A program made the translations under genes and the position numbers. Shown here piece after piece: positions 1 to 7,218 of a DNA stretch of 20,503 nucleotides. The notes under the pieces were generated by a model. The model had not been told where the DNA came from and searched no databases. It saw nothing but the letters and a program-made list of their open reading frames with translations. Source of the DNA: Candidatus Uhrbacteria bacterium (lineage in GTDB: Bacteria; Patescibacteriota; Patescibacteriia; 2-12-FULL-60-25); assembly GCA_903828685.1 (NCBI GenBank), contig CAIKNB010000009.1:1-20503 (forward strand), given 5' to 3'. The number at the start of each line of letters is the position of its first letter. The stretch's first letter is position 1.

Positions 1-28
1 CCATGCCTTACCACTTGGCTACCTGGCC
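1..28 (-). tRNA. partial tRNA (5' half), perhaps tRNA-Cys
   Basis: Read on the minus strand, the first 28 bases give a seven-base acceptor 5' arm (GGCCAGG), then T8 and A9, then a D arm with stem GCC/GGC around the loop AAGTGGTAA, then A26 and the first bases of an anticodon stem. The rest, including the anticodon, lies beyond the window edge. This D arm is common in bacterial tRNA-Cys, and tRNA-Gln uses a similar one, so the amino acid is only a guess. A promoter-like pair at 86-114 lies upstream on the same strand. Confidence 0.7.
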
Positions 29-40
29 GAAGTACCCAGT

Positions 41-68
41 AGCTAGCAGCTTGTAGCTAGAAGCTAGG
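41..68. repeat. four tandem 7-bp repeats (AGCTAGN-like)
   Basis: Four heptamers in a row read AGCTAGC, AGCTTGT, AGCTAGA and AGCTAGG. They lie between the tRNA 5' end and its candidate promoter, so they would be transcribed as the pre-tRNA leader. No coding potential or function is apparent. Confidence 0.6.
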
Positions 69-85
69 GCATCTTTCCGTTGGCG

Positions 86-114
86 AATTTACCAGTCATG
101 CCATAAATTGTCGA
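86..114 (-). promoter_or_regulatory. candidate promoter for the tRNA
   Basis: On the minus strand there is a -35 TCGACA (109-114), a 17-bp spacer and a -10 TAAATT (86-91). It sits between the terminator of the 3D-domain gene and the tRNA, as expected for a separately transcribed tRNA. The match is moderate (5/6 and 4/6). Confidence 0.4.
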
Positions 115-121
115 GTCATAC

Positions 122-147
122 AAAAACCCCCGGAGTTCACCGGGGGG
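122..147 (-). terminator. Rho-independent terminator of the 3D-domain gene
   Basis: A 7-bp G/C stem (CCCCCGG 127-133 with CCGGGGG 140-146) has a 6-nt loop. On the minus strand it is followed by five T. It lies just after the stop codon of the 3D-domain gene at 160-162. Confidence 0.85.
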
Positions 148-159
148 TTAATTTGTCTT

Positions 160-675
160 TTACAATACTTCGATCTTCACGTTGCGGTGGATGCCGAACT
201 CGCGGTCCTTTTGGGATGAATCCATCCAGACGTCCACGCGATTCTGATAGCGTGCGTTCATGCGGTCATGCACCTCAAAGACCTTGTCGCCGAACAAATC
301 CGGAATACGCACCTTGGTGCCGAATTTAAGGAAGTTGGCCGCGATGATGCCGTCGCGCACCTGCGAGCCGTCAGCCGTGGTAAACGGGTCATCATCGCAC
401 TCTGCAACCGTTGAAGCATAGGCCGTGACTGTTACCATGACCGTCCTGGCAGCCGTGGGCAAATGCCCGTCAAAACGCTGCGGCACGGTCAAAACCGGGT
501 CAGGCGTGACCTGGGCCTGGGTCGTGGTGGCGTCAGATCCCTGCACCACAGGCAATATGGCATCAGCCTGAGCTGCCTGGACATGGGAATTGGTAAGCAA
601 AAGCACGACTGTCAAAACGGCCACGGCTTTACGCTGGTTTTTGGTGAGCTTGAAAGTATTATGGAGTAGCCCCAT
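160..675 (-). CDS. secreted 3D-domain (double-psi beta-barrel) cell-wall protein
   Basis: This 171-residue protein starts with a basic stretch and a hydrophobic segment (about 17-35) ending in an AQA-like signal-peptidase site, so it is probably exported. Residues 81-171 form a 3D domain: VTAYAS, then TADG, IIAANFLKFGTKVRIP, EVHDRMN and RVDVWMDSS. The conserved aspartates include D137 and D148. The family is named for three conserved Asp residues and is related to lytic transglycosylase MltA and Rpf-associated domains, acting on or binding peptidoglycan. No SH3b, LysM or other wall-binding module is present, so the domain stands alone. No Shine-Dalgarno precedes the ATG. The gene has its own promoter (733-761) and terminator (122-147) and is probably monocistronic. 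The domain call is firm; enzymatic activity is inferred from the family. Confidence 0.85.
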   Translation of the reverse strand: MGLLHNTFKLTKNQRKAVAVLTVVLLLTNSHVQAAQADAILPVVQGSDATTTQAQVTPDPVLTVPQRFDGHLPTAARTVMVTVTAYASTVAECDDDPFTTADGSQVRDGIIAANFLKFGTKVRIPDLFGDKVFEVHDRMNARYQNRVDVWMDSSQKDREFGIHRNVKIEVL

Positions 676-702
676 AGTGTGTGATTCGGTACAATGTGTC
701 TT

Positions 703-722
703 GCGCCTGGGTTCTTAGGCGC
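703..722 (-). other. 5'-leader hairpin of the 3D-domain gene
   Basis: GCGCCT and AGGCGC pair around an 8-nt loop in the presumed mRNA leader, between the -10 box (733-738) and the start codon. No T run follows, so it is not a terminator. A role in mRNA stability or start-site access is possible but unproven. Confidence 0.4.
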
Positions 723-732
723 TAAACTGTAG

Positions 733-761
733 ATAATTGCAGATTTGACCAATTTTGTCAA
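733..761 (-). promoter_or_regulatory. promoter of the 3D-domain gene
   Basis: The minus strand shows a consensus -35 TTGACA (756-761), a 17-bp spacer and a -10 AATTAT (733-738, 4/6). The -35 lies in an inverted repeat, TTGAC and GTCAA around a 7-nt centre (745-761). It could be an operator or part of a divergent arrangement with the plus-strand penicillin-binding protein gene, for which I see no convincing -10. Confidence 0.6.
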
Positions 762-812
762 GGGTTGGAGGCCATAATTTGTCTAAATTAAGCCAAAAAA
801 TCAATTCTAGCT

Positions 813-3668
813 ATGCCTATTAAGCACCTGATCACCAAGACCTGGCCGCAAAACAGCTCGCCAGCACCCAGCCGGCTCCAAAAAAAGGAAAAGCAGAAAA
901 AATGGATCCTGACTGGCGCATTAATTTGCGGTTGCCTGCTCCTGGCCGGTGCTTTATTCGTGAGTATGGCCATGGCTTGGCTCTCGCGCGACCTGCCTGA
1001 CCCCAATACTTTGATAACCCGTAACATCCAGCAGTCCACGCAGATCTATGACCGCACTGGCACGCATCTGTTGTACGAAATCCACGGCGACAAAAACCGG
1101 ACCTTGGTCCAAATCAAGGATCTACCCGATTACGTGCCTCATGCTACAGTGGCCATCGAGGACAAAACCTTTTACACCCACCACGGCATCAGTTGGACCG
1201 GCATGTTTCGCGCTCTCATCATGAGCGTGCTCAAGGTCCAAAAGATCCAAGGCACTTCCACGCTCACCCAGCAGCTGGTCAAGAATGCAGTGCTGACCAA
1301 CGAGCGCACCTTCACGCGCAAAATTAAAGAAGTCTTGTTGTCTTTGCAGATCGAACGCGTTTTCAGCAAAGACCAGATATTGCAGATGTACCTCAATGAG
1401 GTGCCCTACGGTTCCACCATGTATGGCATCGAATCAGCGGCGCAAAATTATTTCGGCAAATCAGCCAAAGACCTGACCTTGGACGAAGCCGCGTTGCTCG
1501 CCGCCATACCCCAAGCGCCGGATCTGTACTCGCCTTACGGCACAGGTTTGCACGGCGACAACCGCAAACTTCTGGTGCAACGCCAACATTATGTGCTGGA
1601 TCAGATGCAGGAGCAGGGCTATATCACCAAACAGCAAGCCACGGACGCCAAATATATCGACACGCTCAAAAAACTGGCGCCCAAAAAGATCGGCAATATC
1701 TCGGCGCCGCACTTTGTGATGTATGTGCGTTCTTTGCTCATCGACAAATACGGACAAGACGCCGTCGAAACAAAAGGCCTCAAAGTCATCACCACGCTGG
1801 ACTGGGACAAACAGCAGATTGCCGAACAAGAAGTCACCAACGACGTGAACAAACTCGGAACCAAATATAAATTCACCAACGCGGCCATGGTTGCGTTGGA
1901 TCCCAAGAGCGGCAACATCCTGGCCATGGTCGGCTCCAAAGATTTCTTTGACGACGCGCATGATGGCCAGGTCAACGTGGTCTTGAGTCCGCGCCAACCA
2001 GGTTCTTCCTTCAAACCGATTGTGTATGCGGCTTCGTTCATTAAAGGCTACACGCCTGACACCATGATGTGGGACGTGAACACGGTGTTCAAGACGGATA
2101 TAAAGGATTACTCGCCCAAGGACTATGACCTGAAGGAACATGGCCCGCTCACCGTGCGCCAAGCTCTGCAAGGCTCGCTCAATATCCCGGCAGTGAAGAT
2201 GTTGTACTTGGTAGGCGTGGGACGCGTGTTGGATTTCGCCGAACAGCTGGGCTACACCACGTTGAGCGATCGCAGCCGCTTCGGCCTTTCCTTGGTTCTG
2301 GGTGGCGGCGAGGTCAAGCTCTTGGAACACGCCAACACCTATGCCGCATTCGCCAACCAAGGAGAACAGTATCCGATAAACGCCATTCTGAAAGTCGAAG
2401 ATGCCAACGGTAAAACGCTCGAGGAATACACTCCGCCCGAACCCAAGAAAGTCATGGATCCGGATATTACGGCCGAAATCTCGAACATCTTGTCAGACAA
2501 CCAGTCACGCGCCTACATCTTCGGCCTGCATAATTATCTGACCTTGGGAGACCGTCCGGTAGCGGCCAAGACCGGCACTACCAACGACTTCCACGACGCC
2601 TGGACCATGGGCTATACGCCGTCGCTTGTGGCCGGTGTGTGGGTCGGCAACAACGACAACGCAGCCATGACGCGCGGCGCAGATGGCGCCCTAGTGGCTG
2701 CGCCCATCTGGCACAACTTCATGCAGCGCGCCCTGGCCACCTCGACCGTGGAATCTTTCCCGTCCTTGCCGCCCAATACCGCCACCAAGCCCATGCTGAC
2801 CGGCCAGAGCCTGCAGACCACGGTCAACATCGACAAAGTCACGGGCAAGCTGGCCACGGAGCTCACTCCCTCCGACATGATCGTGCAGCAGACTTACCAC
2901 GAAGCGCACTGCGAATTGTATTACGTGGACAAGGATGATCCGCGCGGCCCGGCGCCCTCCGATCCCACACAGGATCCGCAATACGCCAACTGGGAAAGCG
3001 CGGTGCAGGATTGGGTCAAGCGCAACAACTGGAATACGACTTCTACAGCTCCCGCCGGATATGACGACGTGCACACGCAGGACAACGAACCAGTTGTGCA
3101 GATCACCGATCCGCAAGCCAACGCCACCTGGTCGGCGCGCAGCGGCGCCATCTCGGCGAACGTCACGGCCAGGCGCCAGATTGTCAAGCTCGAAATCTGG
3201 TCCGAGGGTTCGCTCATCGGTTCCAAATACAGCGAACCTTGGGTCGTGCCAATACAATTTCCGAGCTTGATGGATAAGGGCTACCACGACCTGACAGTCA
3301 CAGCCATCGATGACGTGGGGAATCGCGGCTCGGCCACCATAACCGTGAACCTAAATGCCGACCCTGTGCCTTTGGATCTCAAGATCACCCAACCGTCCAA
3401 CGGCGCGCAGCTCACGAACTCGGATTTCCCTTTGAATATAAACGTCTCGACCAGCGACCAAGCCGGTGCCAAGAAAATCGACCTGTATTACCAGACGCCA
3501 GATGGCTCGACCCAGCTCTTGGGTTCAGAAATCTCGCCCCAGAGCGGCTCCCTGCAATTCATTTGGAAGCAGTATCCGGGACCTGGCACATACACCATCT
3601 TTCCGTCATTGGTGGACAACGGCAACAATGCGCACCCGGGCAACCAAATCAGCGTGATCGTGCAATAA
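813..3668 (+). CDS. class A penicillin-binding protein (GT51 glycosyltransferase + transpeptidase) with Ig-like C-terminus
   Basis: This 951-residue bifunctional enzyme polymerises lipid II into glycan strands and cross-links the stem peptides outside the membrane. A basic N-terminus precedes one membrane anchor (about 31-55). The GT51 domain spans about 75-260, with the catalytic-Glu motif EDKTFYTHHG (E116), the GTSTLTQQLVKN box, RKIKEVLLSLQIE, and QMYLNEVPYG (E196). The transpeptidase domain spans about 350-645, with SSFK (nucleophile S398, K401), SLN (455-457) and KTGT (586-589), so all active-site motifs are intact. Residues from about 765 to 951 look like two bacterial Ig-like modules (for example YHDLTVTAIDDVGNRGSATI), probably binding wall or partner proteins. 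No Shine-Dalgarno is visible; the ATG at 813 gives the expected short cytoplasmic tail. The gene faces away from the 3D-domain gene and converges on dnaN with a shared terminator. Confidence 0.96.
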   Translation: MPIKHLITKTWPQNSSPAPSRLQKKEKQKKWILTGALICGCLLLAGALFVSMAMAWLSRDLPDPNTLITRNIQQSTQIYDRTGTHLLYEIHGDKNRTLVQIKDLPDYVPHATVAIEDKTFYTHHGISWTGMFRALIMSVLKVQKIQGTSTLTQQLVKNAVLTNERTFTRKIKEVLLSLQIERVFSKDQILQMYLNEVPYGSTMYGIESAAQNYFGKSAKDLTLDEAALLAAIPQAPDLYSPYGTGLHGDNRKLLVQRQHYVLDQMQEQGYITKQQATDAKYIDTLKKLAPKKIGNISAPHFVMYVRSLLIDKYGQDAVETKGLKVITTLDWDKQQIAEQEVTNDVNKLGTKYKFTNAAMVALDPKSGNILAMVGSKDFFDDAHDGQVNVVLSPRQPGSSFKPIVYAASFIKGYTPDTMMWDVNTVFKTDIKDYSPKDYDLKEHGPLTVRQALQGSLNIPAVKMLYLVGVGRVLDFAEQLGYTTLSDRSRFGLSLVLGGGEVKLLEHANTYAAFANQGEQYPINAILKVEDANGKTLEEYTPPEPKKVMDPDITAEISNILSDNQSRAYIFGLHNYLTLGDRPVAAKTGTTNDFHDAWTMGYTPSLVAGVWVGNNDNAAMTRGADGALVAAPIWHNFMQRALATSTVESFPSLPPNTATKPMLTGQSLQTTVNIDKVTGKLATELTPSDMIVQQTYHEAHCELYYVDKDDPRGPAPSDPTQDPQYANWESAVQDWVKRNNWNTTSTAPAGYDDVHTQDNEPVVQITDPQANATWSARSGAISANVTARRQIVKLEIWSEGSLIGSKYSEPWVVPIQFPSLMDKGYHDLTVTAIDDVGNRGSATITVNLNADPVPLDLKITQPSNGAQLTNSDFPLNINVSTSDQAGAKKIDLYYQTPDGSTQLLGSEISPQSGSLQFIWKQYPGPGTYTIFPSLVDNGNNAHPGNQISVIVQ

Positions 3669-3681
3669 AATTTCTGAATAT

Positions 3682-3720
3682 AAAAAATCTCCTCCGGTAT
3701 ACGCCGGAGGAGATATATTT
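3682..3720. terminator. bidirectional terminator between the penicillin-binding protein gene and dnaN
   Basis: A perfect 11-bp stem (3687-3697 with 3704-3714) encloses the loop TATACG. A six-A run precedes it, giving a T run for minus-strand transcripts. An AT-rich tract with short T runs follows on the plus strand. It lies 18 nt after the penicillin-binding protein stop and directly abuts the dnaN stop codon, so it can end both convergent transcripts. Confidence 0.85.
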
Positions 3721-4852
3721 ATTGCCTGATAGGCATCACTATATATTGATAAGCTTCGGAACTTCCTTCCGGAGACAGAAGCAGGGGATTCATGGAATCG
3801 ATTTGTCGCACCTTGATGCTTTCGCCGCCCATGGCAGCCAGACCATCTCCCAGATAACGAAAGTTCAAAGTCACTGAATTCTGGATGCCGCTGACCGATC
3901 CCTTGAGCACGGTCTTGGTCTTGCCCACGCCTTGGTCAGCCGACTCCACGGTGCACGTGCCGGCATCCGGGTCAAAAGACAAATGCACGTCGAACAGTCC
4001 TTGGCGCGAGAACAAGCTCGCGGCGCGCACGGCTTTTTGCAGCTCTGAACGGTTGAGTATGGCTTCGGTCTTGAACTGCTGCGGGATGATTTGTTTGTAA
4101 TCCGGGAACGAGCCTTCAATCAAACGCGAGATTAGTTCCACATTGCCGAACGTCATGACCAATTGGTTCTCGGTGAAGTTCAAAGTGACGGCTTCGGGCA
4201 CACCCAGCTCGTCCTTATACGCGCCCAGTATCCTCATGGCCTCTACTAACGAGCGCGCGGGAACGATATAGCGTGAAGCTGCGCCATGACCGTTGCAGGG
4301 CAGGGAGCGTTCAGCTAAGCGGTAGGAATCGGTTGCCACCAGCGTGGCTGTGGAGCTGCCCGCGTTCTCGCCAAAAAAACATGCCACGCCTGTGAGCTCC
4401 GGCCTTGATTGCGAGGTGGAGACCGCAAAGACCACTTGCGACAAAGTGCGCTTGAGATCAGCCGAGGTCATGGTATAGCCATGGTCGCGCGCCAGCTTGG
4501 GCAACAAAGGAAACTCATTGGCTGGTATGCCCTTGAAGACGGTCTCTTGTTCTCCGGATTTGACCTCCATTCCCTCTTCGGTCAAAACCAACTCGACCTT
4601 GCCCGGAGGCAATAGCGAGATGTAGTCCATGAACAGTTTTGCCGGGACGCTGTATTCTCCTTCGACTTCGACTTTGCCGCGGACCGTACAATTTACAGCC
4701 ATCTCCAAGTTCGTTGCCGACAGCTTCAAAGCTCCGGCTTCTGCTTTTAGCAGAACGTTGCCCAACACAGGCAGATTCACATTCTTCCCAGAAATGTGTC
4801 CGACCATGTTAAGTCCTTGAAGTAGGTTTTCTTGTGTACAGGCGAATTGCAT
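3719..4852 (-). CDS. dnaN: DNA polymerase III beta subunit (sliding clamp)
   Basis: This 377-residue protein has the normal clamp length (365-380). It begins MQFACTQENLLQGL and ends YIVMPIRQ, which matches the typical clamp C-terminus (MPMRL-type) lining the hydrophobic peptide-binding cleft. Clamp hallmarks include NLEMAV, the second-domain start YTMTSADLKRTL, VATDSYRLA, and the third-domain ARSLVEAMRIL and GSFPDYKQIIP segments. As a ring-shaped dimer it tethers the replicative polymerase to DNA. It lies 214 bp downstream of dnaA on the same strand, the classic dnaA-dnaN order. The gap carries origin-like signals. recF and gyrB do not follow; a convergent penicillin-binding protein gene does. 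The ATG has no clear Shine-Dalgarno. Confidence 0.98.
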   Translation of the reverse strand: MQFACTQENLLQGLNMVGHISGKNVNLPVLGNVLLKAEAGALKLSATNLEMAVNCTVRGKVEVEGEYSVPAKLFMDYISLLPPGKVELVLTEEGMEVKSGEQETVFKGIPANEFPLLPKLARDHGYTMTSADLKRTLSQVVFAVSTSQSRPELTGVACFFGENAGSSTATLVATDSYRLAERSLPCNGHGAASRYIVPARSLVEAMRILGAYKDELGVPEAVTLNFTENQLVMTFGNVELISRLIEGSFPDYKQIIPQQFKTEAILNRSELQKAVRAASLFSRQGLFDVHLSFDPDAGTCTVESADQGVGKTKTVLKGSVSGIQNSVTLNFRYLGDGLAAMGGESIKVRQIDSMNPLLLSPEGSSEAYQYIVMPIRQ

Positions 4853-4860
4853 ATTCTTAT

Positions 4861-4919
4861 GTTAGTGAGAAGAATATAGAATCAGTAGTAGTAATAAGGG
4901 GTGGGGATGAAGTGGAAAA
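4861..4919 (-). other. candidate basal origin unwinding element (DnaA box, GC-rich block, DnaA-trios)
   Basis: On the minus strand, reading towards dnaN, there is a near-consensus DnaA box TTTTCCACT (4911-4919). A GC-rich block follows (4898-4908), then the triplets TTA TTA CTA CTA (plus a partial one, 4884-4897), then an AT-rich tract (4861-4883). This is the order described for the Bacillus subtilis origin between dnaA and dnaN, where DnaA loads from boxes onto 3'-[G/A]A[T/A]-5' trios to open the duplex. The match is by eye and the box has one mismatch. Confidence 0.5.
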
Positions 4920-5066
4920 GTCAGGAGAGCAAGTATTGGCAAGGGATTGAGGATTTTTTTCTTTGCGTGTTAGGTGGAGCGTGTGGGGATGAAAGCGCTT
5001 CAGGTGTGAATGGTTTTGTCTTTGGTTCGGAATTAGTCCCAGCCATCAACATCCAATCAACAGCCT

Positions 5067-6455
5067 TTAAGACATGGATGTGGATGTATAGAGCTTCTCT
5101 CGGATAAGCGAAATATCGCGCTTTAGTTGTTCGTCGGACTTAAGCAAATCGCAGACTTTACTGCAGGCGTGCATGGCCGTGGTGTGGTCGCGACCGCCCA
5201 CATGGTTGCCGATGGCCGGAAAAGAACACTTACCCTCTTCGCGCAGCAGGTACATGGCGATTTGGCGCGGAAAAGCCAAGCGTTGTTCGCGGCTTTTGCC
5301 CAGCATTTCCTCCATGGTCAGGTCAAAATAAGCGGTCACCACCTCGATCAGGCGTCGCGGCGTAATGCTGCGTTTGGGCACGTTGGGCACAAAGCTTTGC
5401 AGCAGGGATTGGACTGATTCCAGCGTCGGGACCGTATTCTTGAATTGATGGTAGGCGATAATCTTGTTCAGCGCGCCTTCCAGCTCGCGTACGTTCATCT
5501 GCACAGTGCCTGCGATATAGCGCATGATTTCGTTGCTCAACTGCAGATTCTTTTCGTGCGCCTTAGCTTCGAGAATGGCTACGCGCGTCTCAAAATCAGG
5601 ACTGGAGACATCCGTAATCATGCCCCATTCAAAGCGCGACAGCAGGCGACTCTCCAAACCTTGGATATCCTTAGGCGAGCGGTCTGCGGTGATGACAATT
5701 TGTTTATTGTTCTGATGCAGCGTATTAAAGGTATGGAAAAATTCCTCCTGCGTGCTTTCCTTTCCGGTCATGAATTGGATGTCGTCGATCAGCAGTACGT
5801 CCACGCCGCGGTATTGATCCTTGAAGTCCTTGCCCCGTCCGCTGCGTACAGCCTGGATGAATTCGTTGGTAAAGCGCTCGCAAGTTGCGTACATGACTTT
5901 TGCCGAGGGCTTGGTGGCAGCTACGTGGTGGCCAATAGCCTGCAGCATATGCGTCTTGCCCAAACCCGATCCTCCATAGATGAAGAGCGGATTATAGACT
6001 TCGCCGGGCTTGGCCGAAACCGCCATGGCTGCGGCATGCGCCAGCTCATTAGCCTTGCCAACTACAAAGCTTTCGAATTTATAGCGCGGGTTCAGACCGA
6101 CATCGCTGGCGCCGGCTGACGGAGCCTCTTTGGCCTCGTAAGAATTCTCTGAAACCGAGTGCGAGGTCTCGATTTGATCCGCGAATTGCTGCAAAGGTGT
6201 CGTATTGCGCACTTCCACGCGGTAAGCCACTTCGCGGATGTTGGATTGCGTCACGTTGCGCAACGCGCGTACGATGGCTTCATGGTATTTTTTCTCCAAC
6301 CAGGCCTTGGTGAAGGTATTAGGTACGGAAATAACGACTTTTACGTTGTCAAAAGACGAAACAAAGGTGTTTTTGAACCACGTGGTAAAGTTAGCTTTGG
6401 ACAGCGTGAGTTCCAATTCGCCCAGTGCAGCGCGCCAGATTTCGTTATTATCCAT
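5067..6455 (-). CDS. dnaA: chromosomal replication initiator DnaA
   Basis: This 462-residue AAA+ initiator binds DnaA boxes, melts the origin and helps load the helicase. Domain I (about 1-85) begins MDNNEIWRAALGELELTLSK, with the usual tryptophan-containing contact surface. A short variable linker (about 86-122) follows. The AAA+ domain starts near NPRYKFESFVVG and carries Walker A GGSGLGKT (161-168), Walker B LLIDDIQF (221-228), sensor ITADR and LESRLLSRFEWG. Domain IV at the C-terminus has the DnaA signature GGRDHTTAMHACSKV (from residue 420), the helix that reads the box. The gene is divergent from rpmH across 157 bp containing DnaA-box-like sites, so autoregulation is likely. No Shine-Dalgarno is visible before the ATG. 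Confidence 0.98.
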   Translation of the reverse strand: MDNNEIWRAALGELELTLSKANFTTWFKNTFVSSFDNVKVVISVPNTFTKAWLEKKYHEAIVRALRNVTQSNIREVAYRVEVRNTTPLQQFADQIETSHSVSENSYEAKEAPSAGASDVGLNPRYKFESFVVGKANELAHAAAMAVSAKPGEVYNPLFIYGGSGLGKTHMLQAIGHHVAATKPSAKVMYATCERFTNEFIQAVRSGRGKDFKDQYRGVDVLLIDDIQFMTGKESTQEEFFHTFNTLHQNNKQIVITADRSPKDIQGLESRLLSRFEWGMITDVSSPDFETRVAILEAKAHEKNLQLSNEIMRYIAGTVQMNVRELEGALNKIIAYHQFKNTVPTLESVQSLLQSFVPNVPKRSITPRRLIEVVTAYFDLTMEEMLGKSREQRLAFPRQIAMYLLREEGKCSFPAIGNHVGGRDHTTAMHACSKVCDLLKSDEQLKRDISLIREKLYTSTSMS

Positions 6456-6493
6456 ATGAAATAGAGGTGCGAAATAAGAAGTGATTTATATGA

Positions 6494-6522
6494 ATATCAA
6501 CAGCCGGTATATGAATTGTCAA
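6494..6522 (-). promoter_or_regulatory. candidate dnaA promoter
   Basis: A perfect -35 TTGACA (6517-6522, minus strand) is followed by a 17-bp spacer and a weak -10 TGATAT (6494-6499). DnaA-box-like sequences lie over and next to it, at 6494-6502 and 6526-6545. The -10 matches only 3/6, so the exact start is uncertain. Confidence 0.4.
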
Positions 6523-6545
6523 ACATGTTGATAATAAGTGGATAA
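6494..6545. promoter_or_regulatory. DnaA-box-like sites upstream of dnaA
   Basis: Three near-matches to TTATCCACA lie in the dnaA/rpmH divergent region: TTATCCACT (6537-6545, minus), TTATCAACA (6526-6534, minus) and ATATCAACA (6494-6502, plus). Two of them have one mismatch and are 2 bp apart. The placement fits autoregulation of dnaA and an upstream, incA/B-like part of the origin. Confidence 0.5.
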
Positions 6546-6559
6546 AGTATATCGCCATC

Positions 6560-6588
6560 TTGTCAAATCTAAAAGCCTTTGGTATAGT
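6560..6588 (+). promoter_or_regulatory. promoter of rpmH-rnpA-yidD
   Basis: TTGTCA (6560-6565, 5/6), a 17-bp spacer and TATAGT (6583-6588, 5/6) form a strong plus-strand promoter. The rpmH ATG follows 24 bp after the -10. Its position in the 157-bp divergent gap allows coordinated control with dnaA. Confidence 0.7.
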
Positions 6589-6612
6589 TTTTCCATTAAC
6601 TAAGCTAAAAAC

Positions 6613-6762
6613 ATGCCAAAACGTACTTATCAACCCAAAAAACGCCGGTATGTGAAGATCCACGGATTCCTTTCCAGGATGAGCACCAAGACCGGACGTC
6701 AGGTTTTATCCCGTCGCAGGGCCGCAGGCCGCAAGCGCCTTGTGGTCAAAAAGGCTAGATAA
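6613..6762 (+). CDS. rpmH: 50S ribosomal protein L34
   Basis: This 49-codon gene encodes a very basic protein beginning [13 protein letters not shown]. It continues with the family core [27 protein letters not shown], seen here in two parts: [13 protein letters not shown] and [15 protein letters not shown]34 is normally 44-46 residues, so this copy is slightly longer at its ends. It is a structural component of the large ribosomal subunit. The gene is first in an rpmH-rnpA-yidD unit, a very conserved order beside dnaA. A stem-loop at 6768-6791 separates it from rnpA and could lower rnpA expression relative to L34. Confidence 0.97.
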   Translation: MPKRTYQPKKRRYVKIHGFLSRMSTKTGRQVLSRRRAAGRKRLVVKKAR

Positions 6763-6767
6763 TGAGA

Positions 6768-6795
6768 AAATCCCGATATATCTCGGGATTTCTTG
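6768..6795 (+). terminator. attenuator-like hairpin between rpmH and rnpA
   Basis: A 9-bp stem (AAATCCCGA 6768-6776 with TCGGGATTT 6783-6791) has a 6-nt loop and is followed by CTTGTTT. It is a partial terminator candidate, and its 3' arm ends only 7 nt before the rnpA ATG. It could trim readthrough from the abundant L34 transcript or limit rnpA translation. Confidence 0.6.
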
Positions 6796-6798
6796 TTT

Positions 6799-7218
6799 AT
6801 GTTGCCTAAACCTAAAAGACTGACCAAAAAAAGGGATTTTTTGAAGTTGGCCTCGCAAGGGCACACGGTTTTTGGGCCATTTGCCACCTTGCGCATACGC
6901 CAAGTCCCGAAAAAGGCCACACAGGTGGCGTTTATTACTTCAACCAAGGTATTCAAGAAGGCTGTTGACCGGAATCGCGTCAAACGCCGGTTGCGCGAGG
7001 TAATCCGGGAGCTTTGGCCCGAATTACCTGCGGAAATGCATTTACTCTTTATTCTCAAGCCCGAGGCGCTGAAGGCCGAATGGCCGGCTTTGGGCGAGGA
7101 GGTCAGGCGCATGCTCTCCAGAATCCCCGAAGCTTTGTCCAGACCGGCTAAGCCGTCTTCGCGCGCGCTAAAGCAAAAGGCCAAGATGGCGCGGCCCAAA
7201 GTCACAAACGTCAAATGA
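6799..7218 (+). CDS. rnpA: ribonuclease P protein component
   Basis: RnpA is the basic protein partner of the RNase P ribozyme, which cuts the 5' leader from pre-tRNAs. The sequence shows the canonical start [14 protein letters not shown] and the core [10 protein letters not shown] and [27 protein letters not shown], that is FITSTKV and the RNR-type motif [15 protein letters not shown] chose the ATG at 6799 because MLPK-RL is the usual family start; an in-frame TTG two codons earlier is less likely. The protein is 139 residues. Family members are usually 110-130, and the extra length is a basic C-terminal tail (about 115-139). The start has no Shine-Dalgarno and sits just after a hairpin. The stop overlaps the yidD start as ATGA. 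Confidence 0.95.
   Translation: MLPKPKRLTKKRDFLKLASQGHTVFGPFATLRIRQVPKKATQVAFITSTKVFKKAVDRNRVKRRLREVIRELWPELPAEMHLLFILKPEALKAEWPALGEEVRRMLSRIPEALSRPAKPSSRALKQKAKMARPKVTNVK

Noticed and set aside
1461..2360. 299-codon minus-strand frame inside the penicillin-binding protein gene
   Set aside because: Shadow of the GT51/transpeptidase coding sequence; no recognisable domain.
5445..6119. 224-codon plus-strand frame opposite dnaA
   Set aside because: Antisense of the AAA+ region of dnaA; no independent evidence of coding.
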